Assembly (NCBI GenBank): GCA_009192285.1
Contig: WBVU01000010.1
Coordinates: forward strand, 742,111-806,110
Direction: 5' to 3'
Length of the DNA: 64,000 nucleotides
From: Morchella semilibera
Taxonomy: Eukaryota; Ascomycota; Pezizomycetes; Pezizales; Morchellaceae
Part shown: in pieces, positions 46,485 through 56,734 of the stretch
How positions within the stretch are numbered: position 1 is the first letter of the stretch
Layout of the letters: each line of letters begins with the position of its first letter
The notes under the pieces: generated by a model
What the model was told of the DNA's origin: nothing
Seen by the model: only the letters and a program-made list of their open reading frames with translations
Databases searched by the model: none
Translations under genes and position numbers: made by a program

Positions 46485-46551
46485 TACTACGGTGTGAAGG
46501 GTAAGTGAGTAGGAACCACGCCGCGTTCCACTTACCCTTAACACCGGAGTA
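46485..46551. repeat. 67-bp hairpin
   Basis: Arms of 23 bases (46485-46507 and 46529-46551, two mismatches), with an inner 5-bp stem (46512-46516 / 46525-46529) around the loop CACGCCGC. Could be a fold-back MITE or a structured RNA; no TA or other clear duplication. Confidence 0.6.
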
Positions 46552-46860
46552 CTTGTAAGTACATAAATACATAAGTATTTACTTACGCAGGCATTCATAA
46601 GAACATAAAACGGGGTACCAAGTGTATTAAATTACTTGTGAGTCGGCAAATTCTGTAGCCTTATACATGTACATATGGTGCGAGAAGGCATAGGGGGTGG
46701 GTGTGTAAACCGCAGAGGAATCTTTTTTGTATGGGAATTAGACCGTTAGGCTAGGCGCTAGTACAATTATGGGAGTAGATCTCCCAGTTTCTATAGACTG
46801 ATTGGCTGCAAACGCCGAAGTTTACACACCTACCCTCCATGCACTTTTCTTGTTGAACAT

Positions 46861-46903
46861 GTAGAGTACTCTACACTAGGGGTAGCCACCTCGCGATCGC
46901 GAG
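46861..46903. repeat. Two perfect 14-bp palindromes 15 bp apart
   Basis: GTAGAGTACTCTAC at 46861-46874 and CTCGCGATCGCGAG at 46890-46903, both perfect. Confidence 0.6.
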
Positions 46904-46996
46904 TTGTAGGATTCTATGTCAATATCAAGCCCTTCAGGGCCTTACCTGAGATGTTTTTAGAGGCCTAGCCCCCCCCCCCCCAACCCCGCGGTACTA

Positions 46997-47399
46997 GGCG
47001 GATTCAGCAAAGTGTCTAGGCGGGTATTTTTATTATTTTTTTGTTTACCGGGCACAGGGCCGCAGTGTGAGTGGCAACCAGTTTTCCCCATACAAGATCT
47101 GGAATAAATTCAATGTTCAAAATCAAAGTCTCTAGCACCAAATTTTTTTTTTACCAACCTCCATGATTCATGATTTACTTTGAATCAAGATATAATCCTA
47201 GAATCTTATCTAAACATTAGGCTTGGTTTTAAAAATTCAGTCTGTTTGAGTTTTGTGCTGTTGATTTTACAAATTGACACCTTCTAGGTGGTTATTTACC
47301 CTAGGGACCAGAGTTCGGGTAGGTGCACTTGCCACATTGGGTGCCAAGATTGATTTTTCTTAACCAAATGGCCTGTCCTAGGTTGTTGCTGAATCCGCC
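46997..47399. mobile_element. 403-bp TA-flanked MITE
   Basis: Terminal inverted repeat GGCGGATTCAGCAA / TTGCTGAATCCGCC with TA on both sides (46995-46996 and 47400-47401). AT-rich interior, no coding. The TA target fits the Tc1/mariner superfamily. Confidence 0.75.
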
Positions 47400-48027
47400 T
47401 ACTAGGAGCATTTGGTTTGGGCTGGGTTAGGGTTTCTCACTCCTGGCCAGTCGGCTTTCGAGAAAGAATCTTGCTATGTTTATCGTATCAGATTCTCGGT
47501 ATTTATGGTTAACCCCCGTACTGTCTTTCACAGTACTGGTGTTGACAGGCAACTTTTGTTCCGTCAACACCCAGTGAACGACGGTACCGTCTTGCCCCAT
47601 CCGGATTCTCCATGAAGCGGGGAGCCGGGGACGAAATTGAGCAAGCCGCACAGTGACGAGTGGAGGAGACCGTCTAAAACGGGCTCGGCAGGGGCTACTC
47701 TGTCGACGTATGGTCTAGTAAAAAAAAAAAATACATGGAATCTCCTTCTATTTCCTTGCAGGCGTCTATTGGACTGTCGCACTACCTTTGCACCGCAGAA
47801 TTGGCGATTGAGTGTATCTGTGAAAATGGGTTGTTCCCGGTCGAGACCCCTCCAAAAAAAAAATTCCCCCACCATCATTTTTTTACCCCTCCTCTTTCAC
47901 TTTTCTTCCATAAAGCATCGCCAATACCCCACCTCATCTATAAGCCCCATTTCCTCCAAAGAATACATATCCACTCCCCGATTGACCCCCCCCCCTTTTT
48001 TTAATACCTTCATAATCATCCTTCGGA

Positions 48028-49299
48028 ATGGGTTTCACTGATCTTGCTGCCGATGCTGGCTTGACTGGTATTTTTTTCTTCGAGGCTAGAGCTATGCTGT
48101 TAAACACCAGTACTGATCAGATTTAATCATTCAGTCCTTAACGCTTGGTTAGAGACTAGGAGTTACATCACTGGGTATGATCGGACTTCTTTTCCTCATA
48201 TTTTACCTCCTGTAAATTTAGTTGCTATTATCAATTGGACAACTTCCATTGGGCCCACGATATTTGCAACTTCATTTGTGGCATATTCCCATTATCGTGG
48301 TTTCCAGATGCATTCCCGTATTATATTTTATGCTTACCCCCGCCCCCTCTTTGGCAAGAGAATCTCAAAAACTTCATTTACACATTTCGCTAACCGCCGC
48401 TTCTCGTTATAGAACCAGTCCTTCCCAGGCAGATGTTGCCGTTTTCAACGGTGTCTCCAAGTCTCCTGATGCTGGAAAGTATCCCCATGTTGCCCGTTGG
48501 TATAAGAACATCGCTTCCTTCGCGGACGATTTCACCACTCTTCCTGGTGACGCCTCAGCTCCAGCCTCCACATATGGCCCTGAGGTCGCCGCTGCTGCTG
48601 TGACCCCCGCTGCCGCACCGGCTACTGAGGCCGAGGAGGACGACGAGGTTGACTTGTTCGGCTCTGACGACGAGGAAGAAGATCCGGAAAAGGAGGCCCT
48701 CACCCAGAAGAGATTGGCCGAGTACGCCGCTAAGAAGGTAAACATAGTAGTATTAAAAACGATATCGCAGAACTAGCTAACCTCATTGATAGGCCGGAAA
48801 AACTAAGCCGGGTAAGAAATAATATTACTGATACTACTAAGTAAGATCTAACCTTTCTTTAGCCGCCAAGTCTGTCGTCACTATGGATGTCAAGCCTTGG
48901 GATGATGAGACTGATATGGTTTGTCTGCCCACGCCAATTCATCTATTCATACTAATTGGCGCAGAAACAATTGGAGGCAAACGTTAGAGCCATTGAGAAA
49001 GGTACCTCCCCCTTTTTTTCCAATCCCCCTAAAAGCTCTAGGATTAACCCTTGATTTTTCAGATGGCCTTGTTTGGGGAGCCTCTACCTTGGTTGCTGTT
49101 GGTTTTGGTATCAAGAAGCTTCAGATCAACTTGGTTATTGAGGATGACAAGATTAGTCTTGATGACTTGCAGCAACAGATTGAGGAGGATGAGGACCACG
49201 TCCAGAGCACTGACGTACGTTTCGGATCCCTCCTTCCCCTGGTGTATGGTACTAATATCCGGTGGGAATTTTTAGATTGCTGCTATGCAGAAGTTGTAG
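48028..49299 (+). CDS. EFB1: Translation elongation factor eEF1B-alpha (EF-1-beta)
   Basis: Eight exons: 48028-48067, 48135-48174, 48413-48737, 48793-48811, 48863-48918, 48965-49001, 49063-49214, 49276-49299; 230 residues, the usual length. The N-terminal GST-C-like part includes [13 protein letters not shown] and [27 protein letters not shown]. The middle is acidic with the classic LFGSDDEEE motif. The C-terminal exchange domain has [32 protein letters not shown] and ending IAAMQKL. It exchanges GDP for GTP on eEF1A. The 238-bp intron 2 is much longer than the others. Many small introns and a pyrimidine-rich upstream region fit a highly expressed gene. Confidence 0.96.
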
Positions 49300-49642
49300 A
49301 GTGGGCATGTTTTACAAAAAGAAAGAAAAAAAAGCAACACATCTATGATTTCCTTTGACTTAGAGGATGCTCTAGCAGGTTGAACCGCCTCTTTATTTCT
49401 TTGGAGGCCTAGATAGATCGAATCTTCACGTTGGGCTTACTCAATTAATCATCTAAGTGTCGTCCTATTCTAGTGTGACTTGTCGCGGTTCCGTGATTGA
49501 ATATCCGGTTGGTATTTTGACAATTATTTGGGGTTGTTGTTTGGCCTAGTATCTCTCCATAACGCCAAGTACTTCCCCCCTTCTCTCCTCCTCAATTTCA
49601 AACCCGTAAATATGTAAAGAAACATGTGTTTCTTTCGGTAGT
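49300..49642. other. Convergent spacer between eEF1B-alpha and EMC5
   Basis: 343 bases between the two stop codons, rich in T. It must hold both 3' UTRs. No other feature. Confidence 0.6.
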
Positions 49643-50125
49643 CTATTCTTTACTCTCTCTCACCCATTTCGCAAACTCTGCCCGCTTGGTCTGTTTGTGG
49701 GCATTAGCATCATCTGTTGCTGATAAGCACCATGGAGGACCAACCCGAATGTCCAAGAATCCCAGCCGTTCCTCAAGGTGCCCATACGGCCCGCTTCCCT
49801 TTTCCCGCTCAAGCTGTCCGCTCCAGACAGACCACGATATCGGCTTGAGTTCCTGGCTGTTGTTCAGGACTATACCGATGCACAGCAGGAAGACCGAGGC
49901 CAGAGTCTCGATCGTCACATCCAGCGGAAGGCTGTTTTTCGCGCCTATTGAGATGAGCGAGTGTTCATATGCCGAATAACATCTAGAAATAATTAGTCCA
50001 TGGCTACTGTGCAACCGCCACTACCACCCAGTTGCTGCTGCTAGGTTTCGAGAGGGCACCTACGAGTGAATGAGGAGAAGGGTCGATATGCCGATTACTG
50101 AGGCTGACTTTACCGAAGTGAACAT
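49643..50125 (-). CDS. EMC5: ER membrane complex subunit 5 (membrane magnesium transporter family)
   Basis: Exons 50064-50125, 49745-49982, 49643-49690; 115 residues. Exon 1 gives MFTSVKSASVIGISTLLLIHS, the first transmembrane helix; the splice through GTAGGT..TTTCTAG restores the family motif HSCYSAYEHS. The second helix is ETLASVFLLCIGIVL, followed by ELKPISWSVWSGQLE and GFLDIR. The 54-bp intron 49691-49744 has a GCTAATG branch site and is a multiple of three, so retention would add 18 residues; its removal joins GFLDIR to TKRAEFAKWVR, as in relatives. EMC5 is part of the insertase that places membrane proteins in the ER. Confidence 0.9.
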
Positions 50126-50319
50126 GGCGAAGATTATATTTGAGTAGGCTGGGACGGTGTTGGGGGTATATGATCGGGGGTGGAATCGAAAATCTGAATT
50201 ATCTTTAGGTTGTGAGGCGGCTCTGTAGAAACGTGTCAATCTAAGCTTTGGCAGCAGTTGCTTGGCGCCAAGGAGTGAAACTGCGTGTCACCTGATAAGC
50301 ATTTGGGTGTCTACATGTA

Positions 50320-50398
50320 CTTGCCGAATTTTTAAGTTTAGGACGGTTGCCACACAACTTTTGGTTATATCTCGTCCTAAACTTAAAAATTTGGCAAG
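50320..50398. mobile_element. 79-bp fold-back MITE with TA duplication
   Basis: Inverted arms CTTGCCGAATTTTTAAG... and its complement (one mismatch in about 26 bases) around a 27-base loop, flanked by TA (50318-50319 and 50399-50400). It lies 13 bases from the Tc1 element. Confidence 0.72.
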
Positions 50399-50667
50399 TA
50401 CTATCTATCTACAAGGCTCTAGGATAAAGTCACGGAACGGTTGCGAGGTGTCATATTGTTCTAGTGGCAGATAATAGAGAACATAATATTGTTGCATCAT
50501 GAAGTAGTATCGCCACTTCAAAAGCAGGTTTTTTCACAGATTTTGAAATAGAGAGGTATCTGGAGATGCCAACATACTTTTGGAGCTTTTGAAAAACCGG
50601 AAATCAATTCTATAAAGGAGTGCTGATTTCTATACTATTTTGAACTCTTCACTGGCAAGCAATCAAA

Positions 50668-52106
50668 ATGGCTCCAAATCAAACCTCAGAAACGGAAATT
50701 CAGGACTCAAGTGTTACGATCCTCGCCGAGCCCTGCGCCGAGATCCGCGCTGAGCCCTCTACCAAATCCTCCATTGAGCCCTCTATTAAGCCCTGCATTG
50801 ATATCCACGCCGAGACCTGCGCCGAGACCTCTTTAAGTTCTTTGCGGGTTGAGATCTCCAATAGCATTTGCTCAAAGATTAGAGGACTACATAGCATTGC
50901 ACTATAGCCGTTTAGGAGAATTGGAAAAGAGATAGGAATCCCTCTTACAACTGTTTATTCAATCTGTCAACAACCTTCTACTCCAAGCAGAAAAAGAACT
51001 GGGCGTCCCCGGGTTTTGACTGCTTCAACCTGCCAAAAATTAATCGCACATGCTACCCAGTCACAAGAAAATCGCAGAAAACCACTTATCCAAATTGCAT
51101 CGGAACTTGACATTTTTGTCAATGAAAAAATTCTCCGTCAAGCATTTGCATCTCATGGATACCACCGTCGAGTAGCACAAGTTAAACCCTATCTTTCTAT
51201 CAATGCCAAAATCAAGCGATATGGATGGGCACAGAACATTAAAGACTGGAAACACGACGATTATAGAAAGATGATATGGACAAATGAGAATGATTTCAAT
51301 GTTGGAGGTTTTGCAGGAAATACTTGGGTAACTAGATTACCTGGAAAAGAGTATTTGGAAGCATGTCTAGTTCCTAAATTTTGAAAACATGAAACAGTAA
51401 TGGTATGGGGTTGTATCTATGGCAACATCAAAGGTCCGCTTGTGTTTTGGAATAAGAAGGAATGGAACGTCAAAATCAATAGTCCTAGGTACTGTCAATA
51501 TATCGTCCGTCCACATCTCTTCACCTTTTGGCAAAATCAATCACGACTAGTTGAGGACTATGTCTATTGGATGCAAGATGGTGCTCCTCCACATAGAGCA
51601 AAATTTACTACAGAAGTACTTCGAGAGTTAGGGATTTTTGATTATTTTATTTCTTGGCCTGGTAGTTCACTAGATTGTAACCCTATTGAGAATGTGTGGA
51701 GAATCATGAAGGAAAGGATTGGTCACCATGTAGTACCTAGACCTGCAACTAATCATGCCCTTTGTGCAGCGACTCATCAGCAAACTCAACTTATAACTGC
51801 AGTCTCCCAACAGTCTCCCTAGTCTCATCAGCAAACTCAACTTGTGACTGGAGTCTCTCAACAGTCTCCCAGGTCTCCTGAGAGTCTCCTGAGATCCCTG
51901 AATATTTTCTGAGTCTCCTGAGGCTCAGGAGACATCAGGAGACAAATGAAGTCTTGCTGATAGATTCAGGAGGAATGAGACATGATACTAGTAACTAACG
52001 ATGAAATTGCTTGTTTTGTCAATTCCATGCCTGAGCGTATTGCTGCAATCATTAGCGCTAATGGTGGACATACCCGTTACGAGGAATTGGACAGGACAGA
52101 CAGTTA
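50668..52106 (+). pseudogene. Tc1-type transposase
   Basis: N-terminus MAPNQTSETEIQ with a run of AEP/CAE repeats; a frameshift near 50900 is followed by the helix-turn-helix part (RRIGKEIGIPLTTVYSI, GRPRVLT). The DDE core has TNENDF where Asp is expected first, QDGAPPHRA (second Asp) and NPIENVWRIMKER (Glu). The TGA at 51382-51384 lies inside the core. A 190-bp insertion (51773-51962) splits LCAA from QEE. The C-terminal part DEIACFVNSMPERIAAIISANGGHTRY ends at TAG 52104-52106. It is inactive as read. Confidence 0.9.
51773..51962. mobile_element. MITE-like insertion in Tc1 transposase (one partial, one full copy)
   Basis: A 51-base partial copy (51773-51823) followed by a complete 139-base copy (51824-51962), inverted relative to the insert at 1011-1147. 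Ends CTCATCAGCAA / TTGCTGAT and the same GTCTCCTGAG words inside. Confidence 0.75.
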
Positions 52107-52336
52107 GTCGGAGTGGATAGTTTTCATTTTTCATTTTTATTTTCTTAAAACGGTCACTTCAGAGTGTTTACCTATAACAACAAATATCATCAATTGCAGA
52201 CCCAAGCCCGTTCCGTGACTTTATCCTAGAGCCTTGTACTATGGTGGCGGACATGACAATGGGGTCGGTAAAAGTACAGACCCACCAAATGTATCTACTC
52301 AACAAAATTGCAAGATATACATGTAGTTGATTAGAG

Positions 52337-52380
52337 ACCGTACTTTTATAGGACAATATATAAAAGAATAAAAGTACGGT
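52337..52380. repeat. 13-bp perfect inverted repeat
   Basis: ACCGTACTTTTAT (52337-52349) and its exact complement (52368-52380) around an 18-base AT-rich loop, close to the end of the DDE transposon. Possibly a transposase-binding or fold-back site. Confidence 0.55.
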
Positions 52381-52702
52381 GCACTAACATTTGATAAGAT
52401 GTTGTAGTAACTTGAAAGCAGTAGCAGATATAGTTGAGACCAGTTTGTATAATGACACATCCTTTAGGGAGAACTTTGTTACCGCCAAGTCCCAATTTAC
52501 AGAGGTGATATGTTGTGATCTACGAATCACAACCTCCCATAATTAGCTTATAGAGACAACCACAATTGAGATTGAAGATGATATGAATTGATTTCTAGGC
52601 CTATTCAATGTGCTGATTCCGAATCTGCAATCCATTTGAGTACGCGATGTATGGTTATCGAGATATAAAGAAATATGGAGTGAATTATGACTAATATCCA
52701 GC

Positions 52703-53428
52703 TGTCCCGGCGCCTTGGCATCCGTTCCAACAGTTCGGTAGGCAATGCATGATTATGGTTGTTAGGGTAATGTTAAGCGAGAGTGGGGAGCGGCAAGGTG
52801 GAGGTTGTCGTCATTGAGTTCTGGGAGGTTCGATGGCGTGATGGATTGGTAATGTAGAATAGCGGAGATGGTGGGGATGATTATGAGGTGTGGTAGCGAC
52901 GGGTTTCTATGAGGTTCGATGGCGTGATGGATTGGTAATGTAGAATAGCGGAGATGGTGGGGAGGATTATGAGATGTGGTAGCGACGGGTTTCTATGGGG
53001 TTCTATAAGCAAAAGTGTGAGTTATAGCGGACTAGTGGAGGAGGTGTGTTAAATAGCGGGGATAGATGTTTTCCTTAGTTCTTTCTTTCTTTCCTCTCTG
53101 TCTCGTCTTGCTGTTCTTTCGGTACATAGGAATCTACTCCTATTTCAAGCCATAGCTTCTCGTATCAAATATTCGATCCTCTGACGAGAGGAAGCCCATA
53201 GTACCTCTCATCGTTCTCGTTGAGGTCCATCTGGTCCTCACCTTCCCTGCCTTGTGCCCTTATGCCTTTGTGCCCTTGCTCTTGCCTTTGCCTTCGCCGG
53301 TGCCTGTGCTTGTGCCTGCCCGGTGCTACCTTTGTCTTCGTCGGTCCCCTCGTCGCTGAGCTGTGCTCCTCGGGTACTTCTGCGTCATCATTGTTATCTT
53401 CTTCTTTGCGTCGCGTCACTCCGTCACA
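52703..53428 (+). repeat. LTR, family A, with internal duplication
   Basis: 726 bp, TGTCCCGG...GTCACA. Longer than its relatives because of an 86-bp tandem duplication (52826-52911, 52912-52997). No matching target duplication: TCAAT follows it but CCAGC precedes it, so one side was altered. Confidence 0.85.
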
Positions 53429-53808
53429 TCAATATAATTGAGTTCACAGTAGAACTTTGAGTAAAAAATAACTTCATGGCCCCGCTTTACTATCTCTAAC
53501 TCTAAGAGTGAATTTTCATTTGCAAAATCTTCCTGATTTTCAAGAATTCGGAGGGCACAGCAATCATTTCTCTTTACACATTCATCTGTTTTTTCGCAGT
53601 TCTCTTTCTTTTTCCGTCTCCTCCAAATTGCTTAACCCCTTCTGTTTTTTTTTTCTCTGATCCACATTGTTTAAGTAAACCTTCCCGCCAAAAATCTCAT
53701 TCCTGAAGAACCCTTTTCATGCCTTTTGCCTGTTCGATCAGAGTGCGTAGAATAGGGATATTGGTATTCCAAATAAAATCACCACAAGAGAATATCATAG
53801 TTTAATAA

Positions 53809-54439
53809 TGTGACGGAGTAACCCGACGCAAAGAAGAAGATGACAATGATGACGCAGATAGACTCGAGGAGCACAGTCTACGTGACAAGGTAACTAATGA
53901 AGACAGAGACAACACCGGGGCAGGCACAGGCACAGGCACCGGCGAAGGCAAAGGCAAGGGCAGAGGTACAAGAGCACAAGGCAGGGAGAGTGAGGACCGA
54001 ATGGACCTCAGCGAGAACGATGAGAGGTACTATGGGTTTCCTCGTTGGAGGACAGGATCTTGTGTACGAGAGACTATGGCTTGGAATAGGAGTAGATTCC
54101 TATGTACCGGGGATGACAGGAAGACGAGACAGAGAGAAAAGAAAGAAAGAATTAAGGAAAACATCTATCCCCGTTATTTAACACACCTCTTCCACCAGTC
54201 CGCCAAGACCACATATCGTTATCCACAGAACCCATAGAAACCCATCGCTACCACACCTCGTAATCCTCCCCACCATCTCCGTTATTTACATTATAAATCC
54301 ATCACGCCATCGAACTTCCTAGAAACCTATGACGACAACATCCACCTCGCACTCCCCACCCTCGCTTAGCATTACCCTAACAGTCACAACTATGCATTGC
54401 CTACCGAACGGTCGGGATAGATGCCAAGACGCCGGGACA
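53809..54439 (-). repeat. Solo LTR, family A
   Basis: 631 bp, flanked by AATAA (53804-53808 and 54440-54444). Splits the transposase between SNGIY and TMIFSCGDF; the empty site reads through apart from one TAA. Confidence 0.92.
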
Positions 54440-55061
54440 AATAAATTCCGTTGGAGAAAAATGTTGAATGCATTTTTGGTTGTTTGCCTGCGGGGTTTAG
54501 ATTCATCCTGCTCGTGACTAAAGCATCTGGAGCTTTGCAAGCATGACCACTTGAATTAGCAAAGGCAAAGACGGCGATATCATTGGGATACTGTTGCTCA
54601 AAAATAGGTATTGGTTTTTCCAGTACTTGCTTAATCATGCGTTCAGAATCCTACTAACCGTCATCATTCTTTCCGTTACCGTATTTGATAATTTCCAAAG
54701 CATAATTATGCTGACCACTCTCGGCATTGAAATAGGATAGACGTCTTCCCACTTCAGTTAGGAATTCTGAAACTAGTACAAGACCTTTACCCTGAGATTT
54801 AGGATGCAGCCATTCTTGATTCTTTGGTTTCCAGGAGTAAGCATTAGAATCGTTTGAGTTAAAAGTTGATTCATCATGCGTCACCAAAATTCTTCAAGTT
54901 CTTTGGGTGCCCTATGGTAACAGTTTGAGAATTTCTCCTTCATCATCAAATTCCCGTAGTGTAGTCTCAATCATCTGTTTTGCTATTAGAAATTTGGAAA
55001 ATTTAATTATAAGGGATTCATTATACCTTCCAGCGAGGAATGGAAATATTGGTCTGATATA

Positions 55062-55447
55062 TGGTGCGGCGCGTCTTAAAGGTGACATGCCGGCATTTCA
55101 GCTGGAACAATCTTGGCCACTCCAATTGGCTCTTGAGCCAATTGAAGCCTTATATTCCAGCCATATTATGGCTGAGAACTAAATCTTGGCTACAGGTCTG
55201 TGGTGTAGGGGTATAAATGGGTATAATACTGTTCCACTTCACCAGGTCTTGGCGCTTTTTACATACAAAAACAGGCAAATTCAATCTCTAATAACTTTTT
55301 AACAAGGGAAAATATCAAAAATCTGTCTGATAGAAGTATTCACCATCACTAGACCTACACTTCTGTCAGACAGATTTTGAATATCATGTCTTGATAAAAA
55401 GTTATTAGCAACGGTATTTGCTGTCACCTTTAAGATGCGCCGCACCA
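55062..55447. mobile_element. 386-bp fold-back MITE with TA duplication
   Basis: 26-bp terminal inverted repeats starting TGGTGCGGCGC (one mismatch), TA at 55060-55061 and 55448-55449. Two more nested inverted repeats inside: CTAATAACTTTTTAACAAG (55288-55306) with 55390-55408, and AATCTGTCTGA (from about 55319) with its complement near 55365-55377. No coding. Inserted in the transposase at VVY|Q. Confidence 0.88.
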
Positions 55448-56734
55448 TACAACAATATCTTCCCTTTCATGACCATCAACATAGCCTTTTTATTTCTGCT
55501 ATAAATCCAACCAACTCTTGCTAGCAATCTTCTAGCCGTTTGATGCCTAATAGTTGTCTTTTTCTTTGCATTTGGATTATGATTTAAATCAGACGGTGGT
55601 TGAAACACATCTAAATCATTTGGTTGATTGAGAACGGTAGAGATTTTCATAATATCGGCTGCCCGTCTTGCTTCCAGAAATTTTCCAACAGCATCGCAAA
55701 TGCCTTTAGAATTTGCTTTTGACATGGCCGTATTCAAATACTTTCTAACAACAATTTTAATCTATAGACTTAATTAGATGATAATTTCAAATTCTGATCG
55801 AGTTTAACTTACACCCTCATCATAAAATAGGGTTCTAGCTTTCATATAGTATCCTTTTTGCATTTTTGGTAGAGGTGTCTGTATTTGCTGCCAATCCCGA
55901 TACCAACGTCTCAATGATTTAGCCCATTTGGTCCCTTTACTTTTACTAGCGGCAACAATAATACTGTCATTCACCCAAGTAATTTGCCTTCATCTCAATT
56001 CAATCTTCAACAAATCTATTAAACCATCAACCCAAACTGCCCAATCTCCTTCCGGTTTGAATTTTTTTACCCGTGCGTTCAATTCTTTGATCTCATTTCC
56101 CAATAGCTCTTGTGGAAGTGGTTGATTGAAATCTGGAGCAATAAATAGTTGGAGAGGTTCTAGATCGTCTACAATAATTTGGGTCGGACTATTAAAAAAT
56201 CTCGCAATGGACCCATAGGTCTCCTGCAATCTCAACCGTTCCTCTTCGATCATGAGTTTTTTTCTTCTCCAGTAGTACGAAGATTGCTTTTTAACGGTAA
56301 TCTTCTCCGGGTCGCCCCAATGCCTTTTTAAAATATTGCTCTCCGCAGCAGACCATCCATCTGCAGGTTGTCCTATCTAGTCTTCATCACTCCAACATAT
56401 TTCTCTATCGAACTCTACATATTAAAAAGTAAGCATATGTTTGATTCACAACAAGTCCATATTCTTACCACTATCCGGTACCTCATAATCTGGATCTGCA
56501 AATTGGTTTTTCTCCTATTTGCTGCTAGTGCACTAGCATACCCTCCTGTTGCCACCACAACCTTACTTTGTAACTTTCTCTTTGACACGCGAGGTATTGC
56601 TATTATGGTTGTTGTGGCTGGTCAGAATCTACAGATTTTTTTTCATTTAGCTATATCTCGGTTACACCCTGCACTTAGGCGGACAACTTTGTTACCTCTG
56701 CCAAGACCGACCCCGTTGTCATGTCCACCAACAT

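Larger units (their letters stand above)
46095..48027. other. Intergenic region with hairpin, palindromes and MITE
   Basis: Divergent promoters of the DUF7918 gene and eEF1B-alpha flank this stretch. Its contents are listed separately (46485-46551, 46861-46903, 46997-47399). TACATGTA at 46664. T- and C-rich tracts just before 48028 are typical of strong fungal promoters. Confidence 0.55.
50412..52237 (+). mobile_element. Tc1/mariner transposon, 1826 bp
   Basis: Perfect 29-bp terminal inverted repeats beginning CAAGGCTCTAGGATAAAG (50412-50440, 52209-52237), flanked by the TA duplication (50410-50411, 52238-52239). Encodes a broken DDE transposase and carries a nested MITE-like insertion (51773-51962). 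Confidence 0.93.
53429..56400 (-). pseudogene. DDE transposase, broken by LTR and MITE
   Basis: Minus-strand pieces in order: WSAAESNILKRHWGD...WAVWVDGLIDLL (56253-56350 and downstream), DWQQIQTPLPKMQKGYYMKARTLFYDEG, a likely intron (about 55763-55815), RRLLARVGWIYSRNKKG, VDGHEREDIVVY, then across the MITE QTNISIPRWK, THDESTFNSND, KSQGKGLVLVSEFL, FANSSGHACKAPDAL, MNLNPAGKQP. Past the solo LTR are QAKGMKRVLQE and GHEVIFYSKFYCELNYI. This is the fungal transposase type with VDGHER, THDES and CELN blocks (family known by pattern). The second catalytic Asp appears as Ala (FANS for FDNS). Stops and shifts make it dead. Confidence 0.8.
52242..56734 (-). mobile_element. Large DDE transposon with nested insertions
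   Basis: Inverted terminal similarity: GGACATGACAATGGGGTCGGT-like at 52244-52270 and its complement at 56706-56730. Inside is a minus-strand transposase (53429-56400). Nested: two family A LTRs (52703-53428, 53809-54439) and a fold-back MITE (55062-55447). Without them it would be about 2.7 kb. Its exact ends and target duplication are not settled. The left end sits 3-4 bases from the Tc1 element. Confidence 0.65.
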
